From Streptomyces sp. LBL (lineage in GTDB: Bacteria; Actinomycetota; Actinomycetes; Streptomycetales; Streptomycetaceae), in contig NZ_JARXYX010000043.1 in NCBI RefSeq assembly GCF_029893585.1, forward strand, positions 1-64,000: a DNA stretch of 64,000 nucleotides, written 5' to 3'. The first letter of the stretch is position 1, and each line of letters starts with the position of its first letter. Below, piece after piece: positions 1-9,227 of this stretch. The notes below the pieces were generated by a model. That model did no database searches and was not told the origin of the DNA. It saw only the letters and a program-made list of their open reading frames with translations. The translations under genes and the position numbers were made by a program.

Positions 1-1
1 C

Positions 2-877
2 ACAGTGGGCATTCCCCCCACCGGGCGGCGCTGGTGCGGCCGGGGCCGCTTGGGGCTCGCGGCCGAGCCACCGCGCGGGGGGGGGTGCCCCCCCCCCCCC
101 CCCCCCCACCCCGCCCGCCGTCCGACCCTCGCCGCATGGGCGGCGAACCTGCTGCTGCGCTCCCGACCGCAGGAGAGCGGGCGCTTCCTGGAACTCGGGC
201 AGGCGCTGCGCGAGGCGTATCAGACCCTGGACGCCGAGGGGATCAGGAAGCTGTCCGACCAGTGCCGCAGCGTCGTCGCCGCCCTGTCCGGGCAGGCTGC
301 CCAACTGGCGCGGGACGCCGGCCACCCGCTGTCGGACACAGCACAGCAGGACGTCGGCTCCACCCTGCGCGCCGTTCTCGCCGATCAGGACGCCGCCGAC
401 CGGTGGGCCACCGGTCGACTGGAGGGCGCCCTCACCCCGCCGTTGACATTCCCCTCCCCCGCCGCCGCCCCGGCCTCTCGCGCGGCGCGCGAACCGTCGA
501 GATCACCGTCACCGTCACCGTCGCGGACACAGGCGAAGGACGAAGTCGCCGAGCGCCGCCGCCGGCGGCAGGAGGACATCGCCCGGGCCAAAGAAACAGC
601 CAAGGCGGCCGAGCAGCGCCTGCGGGACCAGCACGCGGCACAGGCGGACGCCGACGCGGTGCTGCGGCAGGCCCGCGACCGGCACGACCAGGCCCGTCAG
701 CAGGCGTCCGCGGCCGAGGAACAACTGCGGCAGGCACGTCAGGAGCTCCAGCGAGCCGAACGGGAGCAGCGGGAAGCCGAGGACCGGCACCATGCTGCCT
801 CCGACGCCCTGACCCACGCCGAACAGGCAGCACATGTGGCCGCCCGGAAGGTGACGCGCCTGGCGTCCGGCCGCTAG
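2..877 (+). CDS. C-terminal part of a coiled-coil protein of unknown function (5' end outside window)
   Basis: The frame is open from the window edge to a TAG at 875-877, so the gene probably begins upstream. After about residue 40 the protein is helical. From about residue 180 it is rich in Glu, Arg, Gln and Ala in heptad-like order (AEQRLRDQHAAQADADAV, QARQELQRAEREQREAED), which predicts a long coiled coil. No catalytic motif was recognised. A run of nine G (77-85) followed by twenty C (88-107) lies inside the frame. The reading frame upstream of that run is therefore unreliable and the true N-terminal part may be in another frame. The downstream part has the codon usage of a real Streptomyces gene. 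Confidence 0.6.
   Translation, partial: TVGIPPTGRRWCGRGRLGLAAEPPRGGGCPPPPPPHPARRPTLAAWAANLLLRSRPQESGRFLELGQALREAYQTLDAEGIRKLSDQCRSVVAALSGQAAQLARDAGHPLSDTAQQDVGSTLRAVLADQDAADRWATGRLEGALTPPLTFPSPAAAPASRAAREPSRSPSPSPSRTQAKDEVAERRRRRQEDIARAKETAKAAEQRLRDQHAAQADADAVLRQARDRHDQARQQASAAEEQLRQARQELQRAEREQREAEDRHHAASDALTHAEQAAHVAARKVTRLASGR
77..107. repeat. G9-TG-C20 homopolymer tract
   Basis: Nine consecutive G are followed by TG and then twenty consecutive C. The two runs are complementary and could fold back on each other. Tracts this long are rare and are error-prone in sequencing and replication, so the reading frame across it cannot be trusted. Confidence 0.8.
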
Positions 878-938
878 GGCGTGCTGTTCGAGGGCCGGCA
901 ACGAAACGCGTCCGCCACGGGCCTTGATTAAAGACTCC

Positions 939-3281
939 TCAGCCGGGCAATCCCCAACGAGGGGCTTCCTCGTTCGGCTCGACGGGCGTGATCCGCAGGT
1001 CCGGACGGTCGCCCTTGGCGGTGATGAGCGCCGAATCACCCTTGCGCAGGGCGACTTTGATCGCGCCGTCGCTGACGGACTCGTACCGCAACGGACGTCC
1101 TCTGCCATCCCGTACCTCGATCGGGCCCGTGATGCCAGGCCGTACGACGCAGGGAGCGCCGGCCTCGCTGACCAGCCGGACCCAGCGGGTCACACCGCCC
1201 TTGCGTACCGCACTGAGCAGAAACGCCCCCTGGGTACGGAAGTTGTGCACCGTCAGATCGGCCCAGGCGGTCGGCAGGGCGGGGAAGACACGGATGATGC
1301 CGCCCCAGGACTGGCAGACCATGTCATGCAGGGACTGGGCGGCCGAGAGGGGGGTCTCGATGACCGGGCCCGATTCCTTGTACATGGTGTTGGGCTGGAT
1401 GAAGCGGCTCATCAGCTGGCCGAGGTAGGCAAGCGCGTCCTCGCCCTTGCCCAGCAGCGCCGACATCGAGGCCGCGCCCGTGAACGTATAGCCCTGGAGG
1501 GCGCCTTCGAAGCCGACCCAGTGGGCCAGCGACTTCTCGATCAGGGCCTTTTCGTCGGGCGTACGGCCGGTCAGTTCGTACAACGGGTACACCGCGAGGA
1601 GATGCGAGTAGTGGCGGTGCGACTTCGCGAAGGGTATGTCCGCGCCGATCATGAAGCCGTTGTCGTCGGTCGGGTACGGGGCCCGCCTGGCCAGGACCTC
1701 GCGCCAGCGCGGCGCCGACTTGTCGTCGATGCCGAGGACTTCGGCGGATTCGAGGAGGGTTCGGCAGCCCCACGTCAGCAGCATCAGGTCGTAGTTGCAA
1801 TCGCGTGAGTTGCCCCCGTACTCGGGCGAGAAGGTGGCCGGCAGGTGCAGTTTGCCGTCGGTTCCCGGCTCCAGGAAGTGCAGGTAGTAGTTGATCGCCT
1901 CGCGGAGGAGGGGGAAGAGGACGTCGCGGAGGATCGACTCGTCCATCGTGTGGCGGTAGCTGAGCCAGACGTTGTGCAGGGCCCAGGTGAGGTTACCGAC
2001 CTCGGGGGTCGGCGGGTCCTGGCCGGGAACGCCGACGCCGTAGCCGAGTGCGGGGTCCGTCGCGCCGCCGTTGACCAGCGAGGTGTCGGTGGTGCGCGGG
2101 ATGCCCAGCGAGTCGGCGCGATAGGCAGGCGCCATCTCCGCCTTGAGATGGTCCCTGAACTCGCTCAACGCCCTTGTCACGGCGTCGAGTTCGAGATGAT
2201 TGGAGCCATGGATGAGCCAGTACTCCAACTGCACGTTCAGGTTCCACCAGGTATTCGGCCACGGCGTGGACTCCAGCCAGGGGCCGCTCGTGGCCATCAC
2301 GGGCGCGTCGCGCCGGGCCGCGGACGCCGTCTTGTAGAGCTGGATCCAGTAGAAGCGCTGCATGCGCGCATCGGGCAGCGAGAGGAAGCTCTGCCGGTAG
2401 AAGGCATGCCACCAGGCACGATGCGCCACGGCCAGCAGGTCGTACGAGAGTTTCGAGGCGCCCCGGACCGCGGCCAGCGCCCGCCCGAGCGCCGTCGACT
2501 TCGGATACGAGTGCGCGACATGCACGTACAGCGTCCGCGTACGCCCCCACGTGCGCTCCCGCCACGCGGTGACATGCTGTCCGCCGGACAGCAGCGGCTG
2601 TACGGCGGCGGAGATGCCGTCGTACTTCCCGGTCTCGGCGGGCGGGTTGGCCGTGTACCCCTCGGGCAGTGGCCGGAACGCGGCGCGTGGGCTGATCGCC
2701 TCCGCCGGGTGGAACACCCACGTGAAGTCACGCTCCCCCTCGCTCGGCGTCACCTCGACGGCCAGTACGGAGCGGAAGTTGTGCACCAGCGCACGGATCG
2801 TGAGGGTGCCCCGGTCCGTGGTGAGCGTTCCGGTCAGCTCGGCGTCGCGCAGCCCGAGCCGCCAGTCCAGGCCGGTAATCGTGCCCACCGGCTCCAGCGT
2901 GAAGTGGCCGATCGGCAGCCGCGCGAGCCCGAACAGCGAGCCGAACTGCGGGCGGTGGTCCTGGACTTCGGAGTGCTGCACGTTGAAGCGGACAGCCCGG
3001 ACGGTGTCGGCCTCGGCGCCCGGTTCGGCGTAGATCCCCGAACCGAGGAGGCCGTTGCCCAGGTAGGGGCCCTCGTACCAGGTCTTCGGCATCCGCTGCC
3101 AGACCAGGTCGGCGTCGTCAAGGACGGTGCGCCACGGATCCGAGCCGACACCAGCGGCGGTCGCCGCTCCGGCCTGGACCGGCAGTCCGCCCGCGAGCAG
3201 CGTCCCGCCGAGCGCGGAGCCGGTGGCAAGCACGGTACGTCTGGACGGACGGCGGGAACGACGGCTGGACGTGCTGGGCAT
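939..3281 (-). CDS. Tat-exported glycoside hydrolase, GH95 (alpha-L-fucosidase)-like
   Basis: The protein has 780 residues. The start chosen is the ATG at 3281, preceded by AGGAGG at 3285-3290; the open frame runs much further upstream but without coding character. The N-terminus carries a twin-arginine leader (RRPSRR, then a hydrophobic stretch ending near AGAA), so export by Tat is expected. The mature part resembles GH95-type enzymes: an N-terminal beta domain (YLGNGLLGSGIY near residue 75), a central alpha/alpha barrel with HRHYSHLLAVYPLYELTG, and a C-terminal beta domain. Family members cleave alpha-L-fucosides or related glycans outside the cell. It is a single gene with its own promoter. 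The exact substrate cannot be told from sequence. Confidence 0.8.
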   Translation of the reverse strand: MPSTSSRRSRRPSRRTVLATGSALGGTLLAGGLPVQAGAATAAGVGSDPWRTVLDDADLVWQRMPKTWYEGPYLGNGLLGSGIYAEPGAEADTVRAVRFNVQHSEVQDHRPQFGSLFGLARLPIGHFTLEPVGTITGLDWRLGLRDAELTGTLTTDRGTLTIRALVHNFRSVLAVEVTPSEGERDFTWVFHPAEAISPRAAFRPLPEGYTANPPAETGKYDGISAAVQPLLSGGQHVTAWRERTWGRTRTLYVHVAHSYPKSTALGRALAAVRGASKLSYDLLAVAHRAWWHAFYRQSFLSLPDARMQRFYWIQLYKTASAARRDAPVMATSGPWLESTPWPNTWWNLNVQLEYWLIHGSNHLELDAVTRALSEFRDHLKAEMAPAYRADSLGIPRTTDTSLVNGGATDPALGYGVGVPGQDPPTPEVGNLTWALHNVWLSYRHTMDESILRDVLFPLLREAINYYLHFLEPGTDGKLHLPATFSPEYGGNSRDCNYDLMLLTWGCRTLLESAEVLGIDDKSAPRWREVLARRAPYPTDDNGFMIGADIPFAKSHRHYSHLLAVYPLYELTGRTPDEKALIEKSLAHWVGFEGALQGYTFTGAASMSALLGKGEDALAYLGQLMSRFIQPNTMYKESGPVIETPLSAAQSLHDMVCQSWGGIIRVFPALPTAWADLTVHNFRTQGAFLLSAVRKGGVTRWVRLVSEAGAPCVVRPGITGPIEVRDGRGRPLRYESVSDGAIKVALRKGDSALITAKGDRPDLRITPVEPNEEAPRWGLPG

Positions 3282-3339
3282 CGTGCCTCCTGGCGGCTCG
3301 TACAACTTGCCGAGATTCATCGGAGCTATCTCAGTGCGC

Positions 3340-3368
3340 AAGGTAGAGATGATGCGAGAGCACGTCAA
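3340..3368 (-). promoter_or_regulatory. Sigma-70-type promoter of the GH95-like gene
   Basis: On the minus strand, TTGACG (3368-3363) and TACCTT (3345-3340) are separated by exactly 17 bases. This matches the HrdB-type consensus and would start transcription about 50 bases before the ATG at 3281. The rest of the 337-base gap 3282-3618 shows no gene. Confidence 0.5.
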
Positions 3369-3618
3369 TAATTTGGAAGAGATCCGATGTGTTGAGTTGG
3401 TGGACGGATGAAGCGGGTGACGGAACGTGCGTCTCCACAGCGGCCCGTGTCGCGGCGGCGGGCCGGGGCACCGGCCGCCCTCGCAGCCGGGCCGACCGGC
3501 CTTCGGCCGCCGCTGGAACAGCACACCCCCCGGCCATGAGAATGCCGTACTCGCGGCCGAAGCGGGGTGCCTCCCGTCATGTTGCCGGTCCGGGAACAAC
3601 TCGCCGGCGAGGACACTG

Positions 3619-4299
3619 TCAGTGGTTGGGCCCGCGGTGTGGGCCCAACCCCCGTAGAACGCCGTCCAGTTGGGTCGCGCTGAGCGCGGGGGCGGGGAGC
3701 GGGAGGGCTGCCGGGCCGGCCCGCAGACCGTCGAGGAGCAGGCTGAGGGGGCGGCGCCAGGCGTCCGGGGCCACCTCCTCGGCGAGAGAGGGAACAGCGC
3801 GCCCCAGGGCGGCCAGCGCGAACAGGACGTCTTCGACCGTGGCGTCCGCGCGTACGGCTCCCTGCTCACGGCCGCGCTCCAGCAGCAACTCCACCGTCTC
3901 CCGGTTGTGGGCGTGGACGGCTCGTAGCGTCTCGACACCCTCCACATGGGTGGTCATCAGGTCGTTCGCGCCGCGGTCGGCCGACAGGACCCCGAAGACG
4001 GAGTGCAGATAGGCGGTCAGCCCGGCCCAGGCGTCCTCAGCGGCCCGCGCCCGTTCGCCGGCGGCCATCGTGTCCGTGAGCAGGTTCCGGAAGACAGAGT
4101 CGACGAGTGCGGCCCGACTGGGAAAGTGGCGGTAGAGCGTGGCGTTGCCGACCCCGGCCCGACGGGCGATGACGTCCAGCGGCGCTTCGAGGCCCTGCTC
4201 TGTGAACACCTCGTGGGCCGCCGCGACCAGGAGCTCCTGGTTGCGCCGGGCATCGCGCCGCCGTACCGGTGTGCCCGCGCCTTCACTGCCGGCCGCCAT
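3619..4299 (-). CDS. TetR family transcriptional regulator
   Basis: The protein has 226 residues. An N-terminal HTH lies at about residues 14-60 (NQELLVAAAHEVFTEQGLEA, then VGNATLYRHFPSRAALVDSVF), followed by a helical ligand-binding domain. Three start codons lie in a row (GTG 4305, ATG 4302, ATG 4299). The GGAGG at 4306-4310 gives normal spacing only for 4299. It is divergent from the P450 at 4400, and the intervening 100 bases hold two inverted repeats, so it probably represses itself and the P450. Confidence 0.85.
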   Translation of the reverse strand: MAAGSEGAGTPVRRRDARRNQELLVAAAHEVFTEQGLEAPLDVIARRAGVGNATLYRHFPSRAALVDSVFRNLLTDTMAAGERARAAEDAWAGLTAYLHSVFGVLSADRGANDLMTTHVEGVETLRAVHAHNRETVELLLERGREQGAVRADATVEDVLFALAALGRAVPSLAEEVAPDAWRRPLSLLLDGLRAGPAALPLPAPALSATQLDGVLRGLGPHRGPNH

Positions 4300-4311
4300 C
4301 ATCACCCTCCG

Positions 4312-4339
4312 CCCTTCCGGGGAGTCTTCCCCGGAAGGG
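4312..4339. promoter_or_regulatory. 11-bp perfect inverted repeat between tetR and P450 (candidate operator)
   Basis: CCCTTCCGGGG (4312-4322) and CCCCGGAAGGG (4329-4339) are perfect inverted arms around six bases. The repeat sits just upstream of the TetR start. It could be an operator or a leader hairpin. Confidence 0.4.
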
Positions 4340-4362
4340 ATGCTACCGTCGGATCCTTAAGC

Positions 4363-4376
4363 GGGGAGCACTCCCC
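4363..4376. promoter_or_regulatory. Inverted repeat GGGGAG-CA-CTCCCC near the P450 start (candidate operator)
   Basis: Six-base arms around CA, flanked by the only AT-rich bases of the gap, lie 24 bases before the P450 start. The position suits a TetR operator. The flanking bases CTTAAG and ATTTAA add partial symmetry. Confidence 0.35.
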
Positions 4377-4399
4377 ATTTAACTGGGAGGTCTACACGA

Positions 4400-5653
4400 G
4401 TGAACGGCCCAACGTTCCACGAACCGGAGCGGAGCGCGATGAAAGCGCCCACCCTGGAAGACCTGGCACCCGACGGTCACGACATCGCCGTGGACCCGTA
4501 TCCCGCCTACGCGGCCCTGCGCGCCAAGGGCCCCGTCCACCGCGTCATGGTCCCAGGCAGTGGGGAAACCTGGCTGGTCGTCACACGTGACGCCGCGCGG
4601 GACGCGCTGACCGACCCGCGCCTGCGCAACGACATCCGGCACTCCTCGTCGTGGCGGAGCGACGGGGGTCACGCCATCGGCCACAACATGCTCCAGTCCG
4701 ATCCACCGCAGCACACCCGGCTGCGCCGACTGGTAGCCGGTCACTTCACGGCGGCGCGGATCGCAGCGCTGCGTCCGAGGATCGAAGGCATCGCCACCGG
4801 ACTGCTCGACGGGCTCCCGGAGCACGGCACAGCGGACCTGGTGAGCGGATACGCCCTGCCGCTGCCGGTCACAGTGATCTGTGACCTCCTGGGCGTCCCG
4901 CCGGCGGACCGCGCCGCCTTCCACACATGGTCCGCCGAACTGGTCATGCCCACCTCGCCCGAGGCGGCATCACAGGCCACCGCCGCGCTGAGCACGTACC
5001 TGGCCGAGCTGACCGACCGCAAGCGCCGTACACCGGACGCCGATCTGCTCACCGACCTGGTTGCCATGACCCACCCGGGCCCGGCACCTGACGGAACGGC
5101 CGACGACGCCGCCCTCACCCCCGAAGAGCTCCTGGGGATGGCCTTCCTCATCCTCGTCGCCGGTCATGAGACCACGGTGAACCTCATCTCCGCGACCGTC
5201 CACGCCCTGCTCGCCCACCCGGAACAACTCGCGTTGCTCCGCACCGATCCGGGTCTCACCGCTTCCTGCGTCGAGGAGTCACTGCGCCACAACTCACCGG
5301 TCCACGCTGCCGCGTTCCGTTTCGCGGCCGAGTCCCTGGACGTGGCGGGCACGCGCATAGCCGCCGGAGACTCGGTGATGATCTCCCTCGCCGCCGCCTC
5401 CCGCGATCCGCTCCGCTTCCCCGATCCGGACCGTTTCGACATACGTCGCGAGCAACGCGGCCACCTGGGCTTCGGCCACGGCCTCCATCACTGCCTCGGC
5501 GCGCCCCTGGCCCGCGCCGAAGCCACCATCGCCCTGAGTCAACTCCTCCGTCAGCGCCCCCGGTTCGGGTTCGCCACCGACCCGGACACGCTTGTCTGGC
5601 GGAGCAGCATGCTTGTGCGGGGGCTGACCGGACTTCCGCTGAGCTTCGGTTGA
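4400..5653 (+). CDS. Cytochrome P450
   Basis: The protein has 417 residues and is a complete class I bacterial P450. The I-helix oxygen-binding motif AGHETT is near residue 254, the K-helix ExxR is in EESLRHN, and the heme loop is FGHGLHHCLG with the proximal ligand Cys365. The GTG start has GGGAGG nine bases upstream; an internal ATG at 4439 is an alternative. No ferredoxin or reductase is adjacent, so electrons must come from partners elsewhere. It is divergent from a TetR gene that probably controls it. The substrate is unknown. Confidence 0.9.
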   Translation: MNGPTFHEPERSAMKAPTLEDLAPDGHDIAVDPYPAYAALRAKGPVHRVMVPGSGETWLVVTRDAARDALTDPRLRNDIRHSSSWRSDGGHAIGHNMLQSDPPQHTRLRRLVAGHFTAARIAALRPRIEGIATGLLDGLPEHGTADLVSGYALPLPVTVICDLLGVPPADRAAFHTWSAELVMPTSPEAASQATAALSTYLAELTDRKRRTPDADLLTDLVAMTHPGPAPDGTADDAALTPEELLGMAFLILVAGHETTVNLISATVHALLAHPEQLALLRTDPGLTASCVEESLRHNSPVHAAAFRFAAESLDVAGTRIAAGDSVMISLAAASRDPLRFPDPDRFDIRREQRGHLGFGHGLHHCLGAPLARAEATIALSQLLRQRPRFGFATDPDTLVWRSSMLVRGLTGLPLSFG

Positions 5654-5816
5654 CACCTGGGTTTCTGCGCGTCGACCCGCCGCGAGGCGCCGGCCCCGGG
5701 ACTGATCAAGCTGCTTCCCTGAAGAGACAAAGGGGCGCGAGTCGCCCGCGCCGGGTCCGGTTGCGACCGCTTTCGCCCACCCATGGACAGAAGGCCGAGT
5801 TCCCCTTCCTCCTCGG

Positions 5817-6626
5817 TCAGTGCTGCGGCCGGTCGGTGGTGTGGGAGTCGGCGAAGTCCCAGAGCACCGGCAGGAGTTGCTCGGGCGTCTCAGTCTGAGG
5901 CATGTGGCCGGTGCCCTCCATCAGACGGAACTCCGCGTCGGGAACGGCCTGCGCGTACGCACGTCCGTAGTCGGCGTCCACGACCTGGTCGCTCGCGCCC
6001 CACGCCACCAGGGTCGGGCAGGTGATCTTGGCGAGGCGGTCGGCGAGGGTGGGGTCGGTCATGGCGTGCGGGCCCGAATAGACCTGCAGCGCGGCACGGT
6101 TCGTGGCCATGACCGCGCGCTGCACGTCGGTCAGCGTGCTGGGGTCGAAGCGGAACTTCGCGGGGTCGTGGAAGGAGAGGCGCGACAACTCGACGGGCGT
6201 CAGGGAGAAGGTGTCGGCTACCGGGTGGCCGGGGACGTGGATGCCGACGGCGTTGACGAGCGTGACGCTGCTGATCCGATCGCCGCCCAGGGCCGCCAGT
6301 TCGGCGGCGATCCAGCCGCCGATCGAGTTTCCGACGACGGCGACGTCCCGCAGGTCGAGCGTGTCGAGCAGCTCTGCGTAGACCTGGGCCAGAGTCGTGA
6401 CGTCGGACAGCCACTCGGGGCGAGCGGTGCCGCCGAATCCGGGATGGACGGGGGTGAACACCCTGGCCGGGCGCTGCTGGGCCAGGAAGCCGGCGAAGGG
6501 GGTGACGGTCTGCGGACCGCCACCTCCGTGCAGGAGCAGGAAGGGACGCCCCTGCTGCCCGTCCAGGCTGACGCTGACGTCGACGGTGCCCTGGTCGAGC
6601 GTGAGAGTGTGGGTGCTGGTGGTCAT
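5817..6626 (-). CDS. Alpha/beta hydrolase
   Basis: The protein has 269 residues with the usual fold order: oxyanion HGGGG near residue 34, nucleophile elbow GNSIGG with Ser101, acid in GASDQVVDADYG and His in GTGHMPQTE. The ATG start has GAGGAGC upstream. It lies 46 bases downstream of the cupin gene on the same strand, and the two are probably one transcript opposed by the TetR at 7262. The substrate is unknown; a small ester or C-C bond hydrolase is typical of the family. Confidence 0.85.
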   Translation of the reverse strand: MTTSTHTLTLDQGTVDVSVSLDGQQGRPFLLLHGGGGPQTVTPFAGFLAQQRPARVFTPVHPGFGGTARPEWLSDVTTLAQVYAELLDTLDLRDVAVVGNSIGGWIAAELAALGGDRISSVTLVNAVGIHVPGHPVADTFSLTPVELSRLSFHDPAKFRFDPSTLTDVQRAVMATNRAALQVYSGPHAMTDPTLADRLAKITCPTLVAWGASDQVVDADYGRAYAQAVPDAEFRLMEGTGHMPQTETPEQLLPVLWDFADSHTTDRPQH

Positions 6627-6672
6627 GTGGTGCTCCTCAAGTGGATCGCGCCAAGGGGAAAGCGGGTCGCCG

Positions 6673-7131
6673 TCACGCGAAGTCGGTTGCGGGGACCGTG
6701 GCGTAGCGGCTCATCACCGCGACGGTCGACTCCGGGGTCAGTTCCCGGCCGCCGGCGATCATGTTCCGCAGGTCGCGGAAGTACTGCACGTACAGGTCGG
6801 GCGTAAAGGTGTTGAGCACCACCGCGGGCGTGTCCCCGAGGTTGGCGAAGGTGTGCGGGGCCCCGGGAGGGATCATGGCCAGCGTGCCGGCCCGGGCCAC
6901 GTGGGTCGTCTCCCCGATGGTGAAGTGCACGGTGCCGGAGACGACGTAGAAGCCCTCGTCATGCCGGGCGTGGCGGTGCTGCGGCGGGCCCTGGGTGTGC
7001 GGGGCGATGGTGATCTCCCCGATGCCGAGGCGGTGCCCGGTGGTGCTGCCGTCCTCGAGGATGCGCATCCGCATGGGGCCCAACTGGATCGTCTCACCGT
7101 CGTCCGGACCGACCAGGGAAACCGTGCTCAT
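6673..7131 (-). CDS. Cupin-domain protein
   Basis: The protein has 152 residues and is a single-domain cupin. Motif 1 is PPQHRHARHDEGFYVVSG (metal ligands H, H, E) and motif 2 is PPGAPHTFANLGDTPA. The ATG is preceded by AAGGAGGAG. The architecture fits a small metal-dependent dioxygenase or a binding protein. It is co-oriented with the alpha/beta hydrolase and divergent from a TetR regulator, a layout common for small detoxification or catabolic units. Confidence 0.8.
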   Translation of the reverse strand: MSTVSLVGPDDGETIQLGPMRMRILEDGSTTGHRLGIGEITIAPHTQGPPQHRHARHDEGFYVVSGTVHFTIGETTHVARAGTLAMIPPGAPHTFANLGDTPAVVLNTFTPDLYVQYFRDLRNMIAGGRELTPESTVAVMSRYATVPATDFA

Positions 7132-7149
7132 TACTCCTCCTTCGCGAGC

Positions 7150-7205
7150 CGACCCTCATGAGAATAGGGAAGTCGACCCTCTTTATGCAAGTGGACTCTC
7201 ATAAC
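7150..7205. promoter_or_regulatory. Direct repeats in the cupin/tetR divergent promoter region
   Basis: GACCCTC occurs twice (7151-7157, 7174-7180), and a related GGACTCTC lies at 7193-7200. The stretch is AT-rich compared with its surroundings and lies between the divergent starts at 7131 and 7262. It is a reasonable place for the TetR operator and both promoters. Confidence 0.3.
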
Positions 7206-7261
7206 AAGAGGCCACTGCTAGAATGAGGGATCAAAGGTGGTCCAACAGGAGGAGTCGCACC

Positions 7262-7867
7262 ATGACGGCGCGAGCGGGCACCGGCCGCACCAACCAGAAG
7301 CAGCGCACGCGGACGGCGATCGTGGCGGCCGCCCGGGACCTCATCGGCACGGGCACCGAGGTGACCATGCCCGCGATCGCCCGCGCGGCCCTGGTGTCCG
7401 AGGCCACCGCCTACCGGTACTTCCCCGACCTCCCGTCGCTGATCAGCGAGGCCCTGGCCGGCGTCTGGCCGCCCCCCGCCGAGGCGCTCGCACCGGTCGC
7501 CCACTCCACCGACCCCGTCGAACGCGTCGCCTTCGCCTGCGAGTTCCTGCTCCGCGGCATTCTGGCCCGCCAGAGTTCGGTTCGCGCGATGATCGCTGCC
7601 ACCATCACCCGGCCCGAGACCGCGACCGCACGCCCCGGCATCCGCTTCGGACTGATCGACCACGCGCTCCGGCCCCTCGAAGACACGCTCGGGGCGACCG
7701 ATCCGGCGGCCTTCGCCCAACTCAAGCGAGACCTCGCGGTGGTCGTGAGCGCCGAGGCTCTCTTCACCCTCACCGATCTGTGCCGGCTCGATCCCGATGA
7801 GGCCGTCACCAGCGCCGTACGGACCGCCACCACCCTGACCCGGGCCGCGGGGCGCTCCATCGGCTAG
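7262..7867 (+). CDS. TetR family transcriptional regulator
   Basis: The protein has 201 residues. The start is the ATG at 7262 with AGGAGG just upstream; the open frame begins earlier at 7223 without a ribosome binding site. The HTH covers about residues 8-55 (QKQRTRTAIVAAARDLIG, then VSEATAYRYFPDLPSLI). The C-terminal domain is helical. It is divergent from the cupin and hydrolase genes and is their likely repressor. Confidence 0.85.
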   Translation: MTARAGTGRTNQKQRTRTAIVAAARDLIGTGTEVTMPAIARAALVSEATAYRYFPDLPSLISEALAGVWPPPAEALAPVAHSTDPVERVAFACEFLLRGILARQSSVRAMIAATITRPETATARPGIRFGLIDHALRPLEDTLGATDPAAFAQLKRDLAVVVSAEALFTLTDLCRLDPDEAVTSAVRTATTLTRAAGRSIG

Positions 7868-7882
7868 CGGCTAGCGGCTAGC
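7862..7882. repeat. Heptamer tandem repeat GGCTAGC x3 at the tetR stop codon
   Basis: Three exact copies of a 7-base unit; the TAG stop of the TetR gene lies in the first copy. The following 160 bases to the convergent MFS gene hold no gene. Confidence 0.8.
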
Positions 7883-8042
7883 GGTCAGGGCACATCAGGG
7901 AGCCCTGTGATCGGCTCGGCGTGCACCGGCCGGTCGGCTCGCCCGCGATGGACAGCTCCCGGTCGACCGGGTCGGCGTTCATCTCGGGGGCACCACCCGG
8001 GAGCGCGGGTCGCAGGGCAGACCTCCGGCCGGTCCCCGACAG

Positions 8043-9227
8043 CTATCGGGGTGCCGGGGTCGTTGCGCGGTGGGTGGCGAGAAGGAAGGCGGAGCCGGTG
8101 GCCAGGAGTACGGCGAGGACTGCGAAGCCGTAGGAGAGGGTGGTGAGGACGGCGGCTGCGGCGACGAGGAGTGGGCCGCCGGCGTCGCCGAGTTCGCGGC
8201 CGAGTTCGGCCGATCCCATGGTCTGGCCGAGGCGTTCGGCGGGTGTGGTGGCGGCCAGGGCGGCGAAGCCGAGGGGAGTGATCAGTCCGGTTCCGGATCC
8301 GATCAGGGCCGCGCCGGTCAGGATGCCGAGCAGACCGGGCAGCGTGGCACATCCGAGGCCGGCTGCGGTGGTCAGCAGTCCGGCGGCCAGGCCGGTGCGG
8401 GTGGTGAGGCGCTCGGTGTCCAGGGCTCGTCCGGCTGCCGGTTGGACGACGGCCGCGCACGCGGCCAGGACGGAGACGGCGGCGCCCGTGGCCACGGTGC
8501 CGAGCCCGGCCCTCGCGCCGGAGACAGGCAGGAAGCCGACGCCGACGGAGAGCGCGGCGGTCGCTCCGGCCAGCGCGGCGGTCGGGACGAGGAAGGAGCC
8601 GGACGTGAGCCGCCGCGCCAGGTCGAGAACGGTCTGGCGCCTGCGGGGCAGCGGGGCTGTGGCAGGGACGGCGAGCGCCGCCCATACGGCCACAGCCGCG
8701 CCGAGCACCATCATCACAGCGAAGAGCAGTCGCAGCCCGCCGGCCCGGACCAGGACGCCACCGAGCAGGGGGCCGAGGGTGTAGCCGATGGACTTGTAGA
8801 AACCGTAACTGCCGAACGCCCGGCCGCGCTTGGCGGCCGGGTTGAGCCGGGCGACCAGCGCGGAGGCCGAAGGCGAGAAGGCCGAGGCTGCGGCCCCCTG
8901 ACCGAGTCGGGCCGCCCACAGCCAGCCGGGGCTGTCCACCATCGCGTACAAGGCCGAGGCCGCGGCGAACGCGACAAGCCCGCCGAGCAGGACGGGCCGC
9001 GCGCCGACACGGTCCGCAAGGGTCCCGAAGACCGGTTTGAGCAGGACCTCGGCCCCGTCGTACAGAGCGAGCAGCCCGCCGAGGACCAGCAGCGACGTGA
9101 CCGCGTCGTCGGAGAAGCCACCGAGGTTGGCGGCGATGCCGTGGGCACCGAACGCGGTGGTGAAGCCGGCCGCGTACAGCGGCCACATCGTCCGCCGCGG
9201 CGCCGAAACGCCTCCCTGCGCGCTCAC
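8043..9227 (-). CDS. MFS transporter coupled to a ChrB-like gene
   Basis: The protein has 394 residues with about twelve hydrophobic segments. A loop 2-3 signature reads GTLADRVGARPVLL. The GTG start (9227) overlaps the TGA of the upstream ChrB-like gene as GTGA, so translation is coupled. MFS drug or toxicant efflux is the family role. Linkage to a ChrB N-terminal-domain protein suggests export of chromate or another oxyanion or toxicant, but the substrate is inferred only from the neighbour. Confidence 0.8.
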   Translation of the reverse strand: MSAQGGVSAPRRTMWPLYAAGFTTAFGAHGIAANLGGFSDDAVTSLLVLGGLLALYDGAEVLLKPVFGTLADRVGARPVLLGGLVAFAAASALYAMVDSPGWLWAARLGQGAAASAFSPSASALVARLNPAAKRGRAFGSYGFYKSIGYTLGPLLGGVLVRAGGLRLLFAVMMVLGAAVAVWAALAVPATAPLPRRRQTVLDLARRLTSGSFLVPTAALAGATAALSVGVGFLPVSGARAGLGTVATGAAVSVLAACAAVVQPAAGRALDTERLTTRTGLAAGLLTTAAGLGCATLPGLLGILTGAALIGSGTGLITPLGFAALAATTPAERLGQTMGSAELGRELGDAGGPLLVAAAAVLTTLSYGFAVLAVLLATGSAFLLATHRATTPAPR

